Part shown: positions 1-10,891 of the stretch, in pieces
Position numbering within the stretch: position 1 is the first letter of the stretch
Layout of the letters: each line of letters starts with the position of its first letter
Assembly: GCF_024679095.1 (NCBI RefSeq)
Contig: NC_066562.1
Coordinates: 4,046,632 to 4,110,631 of the forward strand
Direction: 5' to 3'
Source: Eriocheir sinensis
Lineage: Eukaryota; Arthropoda; Malacostraca; Decapoda; Varunidae
Length of the DNA stretch: 64,000 bases
The notes under the pieces: model-generated
What the model saw: only the letters and a program-made list of their open reading frames with translations
Told to the model about the DNA's origin: nothing
Databases searched by the model: none
Made by a program: the position numbers and the translations under genes

Positions 1-45
1 ATCCTGCAATTGACCCATCTTTCAGCCACCTCCTTGGATTCTTGT

Positions 46-131
46 TAGGAGCAGCGAGTAGCGGGCTTTTTTTATTATTATTGTTTCCTTTTTTGTGCCC
101 TTGAGCTGTCTCCTTTGTTGTAAAAAAGAAA
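46..131 (+). mobile_element. LINE 3'-end fragment (family A tail)
   Basis: Contains the recurrent tail gcgagtagcgggc, T-rich tract, tgcccttgagctgtctcc, ttgttgtaaaaaa. The same tail follows a recognisable reverse-transcriptase C-terminus at 57945-58415 (minus), which identifies it as the 3' end of a non-LTR retrotransposon. Confidence 0.6.
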
Positions 132-224
132 AGAAAATGGGATAGAAAATTGGAGGCATTATAGGGAATGAAAGATTAAGAAAACATCCCACACCTTGCT
201 TAACCCCAATCTCTCTTTTGTACC

Positions 225-430
225 CCTCCATGCAGCCCTTCCCATCCCTCCACATCCCCAGGGCCCCTAGTCACCCACACCCCATGGAACTCCAGGCCCC
301 ATTTATACCCCCACTCAGCCCTTCCCCATCCCTCCACATCCCCAGGGCTCCTAGTCACCCACACCCCACATAACCCCAGGCCCCATTTATACCCCCACTC
401 AGCCCTTTCCCATCCCTCCCCACACCCACA
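225..430. repeat. Short tandem duplication in the intron before exon 1
   Basis: A unit of about 83 bases (cccatccctccacatcccca, cccacacccca, ccaggccccatttatacccc) is present about 2.4 times directly upstream of the exon 1 acceptor. Confidence 0.7.
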
Positions 431-471
431 ATCCCAGGACCCCCACACTCATCCACTCCCCATTCCCACAG

Positions 472-662
472 GTGACAGTCATTTCCCGGGGCATTGTGTC
501 ACCGGATGGCCTGGCGGTGGACTGGCTGGGCCGCAAGCTGTACTGGACCGACTCCGACACCAACAAAGTGGAGGTGGCGGGCCTGTACAGCGGCCTGCGT
601 CGGGTGTTGTACTGGCAAGACCTGGACCAGCCCCGGGCCATCGCGCTGGTGCCGTCAGAAGG
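472..662 (+). CDS. arr: LRP5/6 exon 1 of window (propeller 1)
   Basis: Follows a cattcccacag acceptor and ends at a gtgagc donor, phase 0 in, two bases of a Gly codon out. It encodes a YWTD blade ([10 protein letters not shown]) preceded by [10 protein letters not shown] and ends [13 protein letters not shown], matching the first propeller of LRP5/6. The start of propeller 1 and the signal peptide must lie in exons left of the window. Confidence 0.95.
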
Positions 663-3600
663 GTGAGCGATGAGGGTGGTGATGGTGGTGATCTTTTTTT
701 CTTCTTCTTCTTCTATTCTTCTTCCAGAGCTGTCAAAACCTCTTCAGTCTCTCCAATACCCAGCACTGTCAAAACCTCTTCAGTCTCTCCAATACCCAGC
801 ACTGTCAAAACCTCTTCAGTCTCTCCAATACCCAGCACTGTCAAAACCTCTTCAGTCTCTCCAATACCCAGCACTGTCAAAACCTCTTCAGTCTCTCCAA
901 TACCCAGCACTGTCAAAACCTCTTCAGTCTCTCCAATACCCAGCACTGTCAAAACCTCTTCAGTCTCTCAATACCCAGCGCTGTCAAAACCTCTTAAGTC
1001 TCTCCCATACCCAGCACTGTCAAAACCTCTTCAGTCTCTCAATACCCAGCACTGTCAAAACCTCTTCAGTCTCTCCAGTACCCAGCACTGTCAAAACCTC
1101 TTCAGTCTCTCCCATACCCAGCACTGTCAAAACCTCTTCAGTCTCTCCAATACCCAGCGTTGTCAAAACCTCTTCAGTCTCTCCAATACCCAGCGCTGTC
1201 AAAACCTCTTAAGTCTCTCCAATACCCAGTGCTGTCAAAACCTCTTCAGTCTCTCAATACCCAGCACTGTCAAAACCTCTTCAGTCTCTCCAATACCCAG
1301 CGCTGTCAAAACCTCTTAAGTCTCTCAATACCCAGCGTTGTCAAAACCTCTTCAGTCTCTCCAATACCCAGTGCTGTCAAAACCTCTTCAGTCTCTCAAT
1401 ACCCAGTGCTGTCAAAACCTCTTCAGTCTCTCAATACCCAGCACTGTCAAAACCTCTTCAGTCTCTCAATACCCAGCACTGTCAAAACCTCTTCAGTCTC
1501 CAATACCCAGCACTGTCAAAACCTCTTCAGTCTCTCAATACTCAGCGCTGTCAAAACCTCTTAAGTCTCTCCCATACCCAGCACTGTCAAAACCTCTTCA
1601 GTCTCTCAATACCCAGCACTGTCAAAACCTCTTCAGTCTCTCAAATACCCAGCACTGTCAAAACCTCTTCAGTCTCTCAATACCCAGCACTGTCAAAACC
1701 TCTTCAGTCTCTCAATACCCAGCACTGTCAAAACCTCTTCAGTCTCTCCCATACCCAGCACTGTCAAAACCTCTTCAGTCTCTCCCATACCCAGCACTGT
1801 CAAAACCTCTTCAGTCTCTCCAATACCCAGCACTGTCAAAACCTCTTCAGTCTCTCCAATACCCAGCACTGTCAAAACCTCTTAAGTCTCTCCAATACCC
1901 AGCGCTGTCAAAACCTCTTCAGTCTCTCAATACCCAGCACTGTCAAAACCTCTTCAATCTCTCCAATACCCAGCGCTGTCAAAACCTCTTAAGTCTCTCA
2001 ATACCCAGCGTTGTCAAAACCTCTTCAGTCTCTCCAATACCCAGTGCTGTCAAAACCTCTTCAGTCTCTCAATACCCAGTGCTGTCAAAACCTCTTCAGT
2101 CTCTCAATACCCAGCACTGTCAAAACCTCTTCAGTCTCTCAATACCCAGCGCTGTCAAAACCTCTTAAGTCTCTCCCATACCCAGCACTGTCAAAACCTC
2201 TTCAGTCTCTCCAATACCCAGTGCTGTCAAAACCTCTTCAGTCTCTCAATACCCAGCACTGTCAAAACCTCTTCAGTCTCTCAATACCCAGCACTGTCAA
2301 AACCTCTTCAGTCTCTCAATACCCAGCACTGTCAAAACCTCTTCAGTCTCCAATACCCAGCACTGTCAAAACCTCTTCAGTCTCTCAATACCCAGCGCTG
2401 TCAAAACCTCTTCAGTCTCCAATACCCAGCACTGTCAAAACCTCTTCAGTCTCTCAATACCCAGCACTGTCAAAACCTCTTCAGTCTCTCAATACCCAGC
2501 ACTGTCAAAACCTCTTCAGTCTCTCAATACCCAGCACTGTCAAAACCTCTTCAGTCTCCAATACCCAGCACTGTCAAAACCTCTTCAGTCTCTCAATACC
2601 CAGCGCTGTCAAAACCTCTTAAGTCTCTCCCATACCCAGCACTGTCAAAACCTCTTCAGTCTCTCACTACCCAGCACTGTCAAAACCTCTTCAGTCTCTC
2701 CAATACCCAGCGCTGTCAAAACCTCTTCAGTCTCTCCAATACCCAGCACTGTCAAAACCTCTTCAGTCTCTCAATACCCAGCGCTGTCAAAACCTCTTCA
2801 GTCTCTCCCATACCCAGCACTGTCAAAACCTCTTCAGTCTCTCAGTACCCAGCACTGTCAAAACCTCTTAAGTCTCTCAATACCCAGCGCTGTCAAAACC
2901 TCAATACACTGCCTCCAAGTCTCCTACAGTCTTACCCGGCCCATGAAACACCACCAATGCTAACCAACCCCCCTTCCTCCGCACCCCAGGCTAATGTTCT
3001 GGACCGACTGGGGCGAGAACCCTAAGATAGAGCGGGCGGGCATGAACGGCGACTCTGCCACGCGCGTCGTCATCGTAAAGGACGAGATATTCTGGCCCAA
3101 CGGACTCACCATCGACACCCAGCGCCGCGTCATCTACTGGGCCGATGCAAAGTTCTCCTACATTGCCTCCGTGGACTTTGATGGCCGCAGTAGGAAGGAG
3201 GTAAGGAGGAGGAGGAGGAGGAAGAGGAAGAGAAAATATGGTAGGAAGGGGAAGGGCTTTAATGGGCACAGGAGGAGGGAGGTAAGGAAGAAGAGAAAAG
3301 AGAACAGAAGCTGGAGGAGGAGGAGGAGGAAGAGGAAGAAAAAGGAGGAGGAAGAGAAAATATGGTAAGAAGGGGAAGGGCTTTGATGGGCACAGGAGGA
3401 GGGAGGTAAGGAAGAAGAGAGAAGAAAACAGAAGCTGGAGGAGGAGGAGGAAGAGGAAGGAGATAACTAGGAGGAGGAAGAGAAAGATTGGTTGGAAGGG
3501 GAATGATTTTGATGGGCACAGAAGGAATGAAGATTAGAAGGTAGAAGGACTTGGGAAACTTGAGGAAAGAGGGAAGGAAAGGAGGAGGAGGAGGAGATAA

Positions 3601-5544
3601 ACAGGCAAAAGAGGAAGAGGAAGAGAAAGTGAGGTAGACAAGGGAATAGGAGTTAAGTAGGAGAATAAAAGAGGAAGATGAATAATGGTGGAAAGGGAAG
3701 AGGAGGAGGAGGAGGAAATGAGGTAGGAAGGGAAAGAGGAGGAGGAAGAGGAACTGTGGTAAGAAGGGAAGAGGTAAACAAGAGGAAATGGGATATGGAG
3801 GGGAAGGAGAGGTAAACAGGAGGAAGAGGAGGAAATGGGAGAGGGAGGGGAAGAAGAGGAGGAGGAAGAGGAAGAGAACATTGATGAGGGCACAGAAGGA
3901 AGAGGTCAATCAGGAGGAGGAGGAGGAAGAAGAAGAAGAGGAGGAGGAGGAGGAGGAGGAGGAATCATATAAGCAAAGGAAAGGAAGCAATCATTTAAAC
4001 CTTTAAGACTTTCACCTCCACCCCTTATCATCTACTACCACCACTACTACTACTACTACTACTTCTACTTTTACTTCTAACCCCCCTAATAATGAGCAGA
4101 GGTGTGATGTGTCGTCCCCCTCCTACAGGTAGTACAGGGGAAACTGCCACACCCCTTCGCCCTCACATACTTCAACCACACACTGTACTGGACGGACTGG
4201 GAGACGCGCGCCATCCACTACTGCACCATTGATGAGGGGGTAAGTGTGGGAGAGAGAGGGAGAGGTTGTTTTTCATGTTCTGTTTTGTTTCCATTGTTGT
4301 TCCTGTCCAAGCTTGAGTGTGTGTGGGAGAGAGTTTATGGGAAAGTGTATGAGAGGTTTTTGAGAGTAGGTGGGTGTGTAAGAGTGTAAGAGAGAGAGAG
4401 AGAGAGAGAGAGATGCACATAAAAACTTGGTAAATTTGTGACCCGGAAGAAAAGAAAAAGAATAATATAGGAGAAAGAGAGATGCGCATAAAAACTTGGT
4501 ATATTTGTGACTGGAAGAAAAGAAGAAAAATAGTATAGGAAAGAGAGAGAGAGAGAGATTGTTTAGGCTTTCCATGACATTCTTGGGACAGCTTATCAAG
4601 TCTTGCACTGTCACAATAACCTCCTCCTTCCTTCCTTCCTCCCTCCTTCCTCCCTTCTATCCTTCCTTCCTTCCTTCTCTCTCCTCATACTTTGCTATCA
4701 TGAGTGTACGTGGAACCATAACAAAGGAGGTTGATATAAACATTTTTCTTAGGTTTATTTTTATTTGTCTTATCTACTTACTTTTCTCTTTACATTAAGA
4801 ACATAAGAACGTAAAGAGTCCACAAGAGGCAGCTCCTGTAATCCTAACCCCACCTCACCTCACTATCCATGAATTTATCCAGCCTCTTCTTGAATGTATC
4901 TATGTTGTTGCCACCTACAACATGACTGCCAAGCCTGTTCCACTCATTCACCACTCTTTTAGTAAACCAGTTCTTGCCTATGTCTGTTGAATCTGAATTT
5001 ATGTACATAAGTGTTTTTTTTAGGTTCACTTTTATTTGTTTTATGTACTTACTTTTAGTCTACTTTTTCACTTTATTCACCTAGTTTTGTCATTTTGTCA
5101 TAGGATTTTTGGCATCTTATTTTTACAGTGTTTCTTCCTGTACTCAAATTATCCATGGGTCATATTCTGTAACATCTCATGGCTTACACACCCACATTCG
5201 ATAAGGCCTTAGCAGTGGTTGTGGGTATTTCCATGGGTAGTTTAATGAGCCTAGTGATAGTTGTACAAGGCTTCTGCACCATGAACAGGATGAACACACA
5301 TGGGAACCCAACCAATCTCCTTTGCGGCCTTTGGGAATATTCATTGTGAGAGCCAAAAGTGTCTGAGAATATTGCCTGTTTTATTTATTGAGGCATCTTG
5401 AGTTTAGAGTTACTTCTGAGTGGTTGATCAAAGCAATAGAAAGGGAAGAAAATATATGTTAGGGCCATGCAAGCGCTGCCCAATGTTTTAGTAATATATT
5501 AGCATGAACCAGAGTATTCCTATTCTGGACATTTTTTTATTTTT

Positions 5545-5591
<47 letters not shown>

Positions 5592-7958
5592 TTTTTTGGC
5601 CGACTTTGTTTTTTTGTTTCCCGTCACTGCCTGGCAACATGACCACCTCCATCACTCCACAGTTTACTCTCTCACCTTTGATAGACTTCTTTTTCATCAC
5701 TATCATCTTTTCTTCTTCTTCTTCATTGCCTTCTTCTTGTGCTTCTTTCTCTTCTTCTTTTGCTTCTTCTTCTATCTCAACTTATTCTTCTATCTCATTC
5801 TAATTCTTTCTTTTCTCTTTTATTTCATTTTTTCTTTTTTCTCGTCCCTTCCTCCTCTTCCTTCTTCACCTTCTTCTTCTTCTTTTCATTTATCATCCTT
5901 ATTTTCCCTTCCATAGACTTCCATAGACATAGACCTCACAGTTGCCTTCTTCATTTCCACCACCTGTTTTGTTTTTGAGAGGAAGTTCCTGGTGGAGGGA
6001 AGTGATATTTGCATGAACTGTGATACCTTGCCTTATTGACAACTCTGTTCCCTCAGTAGTCAGCTCTTGAGGGGACAGTGCCATTACACGATGCTCCAAA
6101 CTTACAAAATTGACCTCTTGACCACTTCTCTACCCTTGTCTTCCCTTTTATTTATTTATTTATTTATTTATTTTTTTTTTTTTTTTAGGAGCATAACTAG
6201 CGGGCATTGTTGTTTGTATTTGTTTTGAGATTTGCCACTCTCTCTTTAAGCCACTCCACCCCCCTTTTTTATAGGAGCAGTGCTTGTGGTCTTTTATGCA
6301 TTTATTTGTTTTTGCCCTTGAGCTGTTTCCTTTACTGTAGAAAGAAAAAAAAGTATTGGCCAGTCCTCAGTCTATCACAGCAGCCCTGGGAAGAGGTTCG
6401 GGCCCCACCCGGAAAGACTTCATATTTGTCTCTGACTATAGTAGAAAAGCTGACAGACATGGATAGTATAGGTTGTGTTGAGTGCTTACCATGACACTGT
6501 TTTGGAAGGTGCCAGTGGTGGTGATGGTGGTGGCAGCGGTGGTGGTGGTGATGGTGGTGGCAGCGGTGGTGGTGGTGATGGTGGTGGCAGCGGTGGTGGT
6601 GGTGATGGTGGTGGCAGCGGTGGTGGTGGTGATGGTGGTGGCAGCGGTGGTGATGGTGGTGGCAGCAGTGGTGGTGGTGGTGGTGGAAGCAGCCACCACC
6701 TGCCTCAGTAACACAGCAGGGTCTAGGTGGTCTGGGTCACTGGTTGGCCTTGGGCTGGGTCCTCTGCTTGGTGCTGGCCTGGGTGCTGTGTGTCAGCCTC
6801 ACCGTGTGGCCCCGGCAGGGACCCCTCCAGGCCACCCACACCACACCAGCACCAGCATGGCCACACTCACCACCACACTGATGGCCACCAGGACGGTGAT
6901 CACCAACACCAGAGGATGGCTGGTGGTGGGGGTGGTGGTGGTGTTGGCAGCAGTGGTGGTGGTGGTGTTGGCAGCCGGGTAACCCCACCGTGTGTAAGGG
7001 CTGGCCGTCACTTTGGAGGGCAGGCCATCCTGGAATGTGAGGGTCATGACTGTGGCCTTCCCTGTGGCCTTCAGGAGGCTGAGGGTCACCTGTGGCCCTG
7101 CTGCCTCCACCTGCAGGTGTACCACAGGGTCAGGCTGGAGAGTGGCCCGGGAAGTGTTGCGGATTGGCGAGCTGCAACAAGTCATGGTGCCCAACATGAC
7201 CACTCCACCAAGCTTCTGACTCCACCATACCTTAACCACACCGTGCTGGAACCCTCTGTCATCCCTCAGGCGGAGATTCATGTCCCAGCCACACCGCCTG
7301 CTCTTGACCTGGCAGTGGTTATTGAGGCTGAGCAGGATGGGCAGGGCCAGGGTGACTGCATCCTCAGTGGTGTAACACGGTGCGGCAGGGTCTTGTGGGG
7401 CCTGTGTGGTAGGCAGGGTGTGGTAATGGGCAGCACACCACCAGGCCTGGGGTGTGGCTGTGGCTGTGTGGCCCCAGCAGAGCAACAGCAGGGGCAGCAG
7501 CAGCCCAGCCATGCCAGAGGCTGAGGAGGAGCAGAGCCACTGAAAGAGAGGAAGGAGGAACTTGGGCTGTTCCCTTCCTCCTTTAGCTACCCCTCCTTCC
7601 TTCCCTCTCTCCCTCCCTCTCATATCTCACATCCTCTTCTGTATGGATGATAGTGATGCACATGTCTAGCATTCTTAGTAGTGAGGAAAGTGTGTGTGTA
7701 ATTCACCACGGCCTGATCACGAGTTGGACTCGCTTTTGCCAGCAGGTACCCTCACGACGCGAGCAAGTGCTCATTCTTGTCAATCTCTGGGTACTGCCAG
7801 GACCTCACACACCACACACCCCATCCCCCTTGCTCAAGGGGGGACAGTAACCACTCCTAGTCAACGGAAAGAATCCGGCCTGAGCAGGACTCGAACCACC
7901 GCCTGTTTGGCCATGAAGCCTTGCAGCGTGGCGCTCTAGCCGATTGAGCTACCGGAGC

Positions 7959-8006
<48 letters not shown>

Positions 8007-8692
8007 TTTTTTGTTACTTTTTATCTTTTCTCAGTCTTAGGTTCCTTATTATCTCCCTCATTGCTTCCAGTATTACCCCCCCCTCCCCCCCCTCTATATG
8101 AATACAACACCCCACACACCCACACACATCCTCTTCCTACCACCCAGTGCTCACTCACCCCCTCTGTCCCATCCCCCCCCATTCCCCATTCCTCCCTCCC
8201 ATGCATGTCACCACTCACCCCTCCCACCCGTGACTGCCTCCCCTCCCCACTTGTTTATCCACCCACTCATTGCCACCCCACACCCACTCGTAAAGCAAAA
8301 GTTCACCCATACACACCCACCACTACCCACCCACTCCCACCTCAGTACCTCCCCCTTACACCAAAACCCCCATTACCACACCAACCATCACCCATCACAC
8401 ATCCAGCATCCATACATCCACCAACCCACCCATCCCCACACACCAACCATCACCCACTGCTGCCCCAAAATACCCACCACACACCCAGCACCCATACATC
8501 CACCCTCATCACCACACACCATCACCCATCCATTTCCACCTCAGTCCTCACCCCCCCACACCTACATATTCCCCCTTCCCCTACACCCATACCCAGCACT
8601 CAACACCCACCCATTTCCAGCTTAATCCTTCCCCTCCCCCAGTACCCCATCCTCACACCCATACCCACACACCCACTTAGCATCATCTGCCC

Positions 8693-8737
<45 letters not shown>

Positions 8738-10840
8738 TTTTGGTTTTCCATGACATTATTGGGACAGCTTATCAAGTCTTGCTCTGTTCTCAGTCACAAT
8801 AGCCTCCTTCTTTCTTCCTTCCTTCCTTCCTTCCTCCCTTCCCTCCTTCCTTCCTCCCTTCTTCCTCCTCAGACTTGTTATCGTGAGCATTCGTAGGACC
8901 ATAACAAAGGAATTTGATACGTGTGTACATAAATATTTTTCTCAGGTTTATTTTTATTTCTCTTATCTACTTACTTTTTACTTTACATTTTTAGTTTACT
9001 TTTTTACTTTATTTGGTTTATTTTGAGTCATTTCACTATTTGATTTTCGGCCTCCTATTTTTACAGTTCCTTGTACTCAAATTATATTATTCATATTCAT
9101 GGTGGTGGTGGTGGTGCTGCCTCAGTAACACAGCAGGGTCTAGGTGGTCTGGGTCACTGGTTGGCCTTGGGCTGGGTCCTCTGCTTGGTGCTGGCCTGGG
9201 TGCTGTGTGTCAGCCTCACCGTGTGGCCCCGGCAGGGACCCCTCCAGGCCACCCACACCACACCAGCACCAGCATGGCCACACTCACCACCACACTGATG
9301 GCCACCAGGACGGTGATCACCAACACCAGAGGATGGCTGGTGGTGGGGGTGGTGGTGGTGTTGGCAGCAGTGGTGGTGGTGGTGGTGTTGGCAGCCGGGT
9401 AACCCCACCGTGTGTAAGGGCTGGCCGTCACTTTGGAGGGCAGGCCATCCTGGAATGTGAGGGTCATGACCGTGGCCTTCCCTGTGGCCTTCAGGAGGCT
9501 GAGGGTCACCTGTGGCCCTGCTGCCTCCACCTGCAGGTGTACCACAGGGTCAGGCTGGAGAGTGACCCGGTAAGTGTTGAGATTTGACGAGTTGCAACAG
9601 GTCACGATGCCCAACATGACCACTCCACCAAGCTTCTCACTCCACCTCACCTTAACCACACCTTGCTCGAGCCCTGTGCCATCCAGCAGGTGGAGATTCA
9701 TGCCCCAGCCACACCGCCTGCTCTTGACCTGGCAGTGGTTCTTCAGGCTGAGCAGGATGGGCAGGGCCAGGGTGACTGCATCCTCATTGGTGTAGCACGG
9801 TGCGGCAGGGTCTTGTGGGGCCTGCGTAGTAGGCAGGGTGTGGTAATGGGCCGCACACCACCAGGCCTGGGGTGAGGCTGTGGCTGTGTGGCCCCAGCAG
9901 AGCAGCAGCAGGGGCAGCAGCAGCCCAGCCATGCCACTGAACCACTGAAAGGAAGGAAGGAGGAACTTGGGCTATACCCTCCCTCCCTCCTTTATCCACC
10001 CTGCCTTCCTTCCCTCCCTCCTCTTATCCCATATCTCACATTCTCTTCTGTACGAGTGATTGTGAGGCACGTCTGTCATTCTTAGTAGTGAGGAAACTGT
10101 GTGTGCGTGTGTGTGTGTGTGTGTTTGTGTCTGTGTATGCTTATGTCCTCTTGTTTGTTACTTGTTATCATTTCCCAATTTTGTGTGTCTTATAATTTCC
10201 TTGTGCTCTCATAGCTTCCTTTAGTAACTGTTTGGGGCTTTGTTAGGTTAGGTTAAGTTTAGGGAGCTGCCTTGTGTGTGCCAGTCAGCCTCTTGCAGTC
10301 TCCCTATGTTCTTGTGTTCTTGCCTATCCTCCCCTCTCCCCATACCCCCCACCCACACCCACACCCACTCACCACCACCCACTCATTTCCAGAGGAGCTG
10401 CAAGGAACAACACCAGATAGGGGCGGGCCTGTCACCCATGTACCTCCATGTCTACGACCCAGCCCAGCAGCCCCATGTCCACACCCCATGCCAGAAGAAC
10501 AATGGGGGGTGTAGCCATCTCTGCCTGGCCGCCCCGCCACCCAAAAACTACTCCTGCGCGTGTCCGACCGGTGTGAAGCTGTTGGATCAGTTTAATTGTT
10601 CAGATGGTGAGTTGTTTTTATTTTATTTATTTATTTATTTATTTATTTTTTTTTTTTATTTTTTTTTTTTTTTTTTTTTTTTGTGTGTAGTTTTTTTTCT
10701 TATTCCCCATCTTCTTCAACCCTTCAACACACACCCACACCCTTTCTCTTCCCCTTTTCATCCCTTCTTCCCCATCATCCTCTCCCTGTTAACACTCATT
10801 TCCCCTCTTTCCCATCCTATCTACCCTTCTTCAATCCCTC

Positions 10841-10891
<51 letters not shown>

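Noticed and set aside
663..2622. Repeat frames reading [12 protein letters not shown]
   Set aside because: 36-bp minisatellite frames, broken whenever a 35-bp unit occurs, with no initiation context or homology.
6727..7524. 265-codon + strand frame over nested copy 1
   Set aside because: Shadow of the minus-strand frame; the minus product has signal peptide, stalk and membrane segment, whereas the + product does not resemble a protein.
7873..7960. Functional tRNA gene
   Set aside because: A and B boxes are good, but the anticodon stem and acceptor stem do not fold and SINE body follows.
8098..8625. Pro/His/Thr-rich frames
   Set aside because: Low-complexity cacccacc tract open in several frames.
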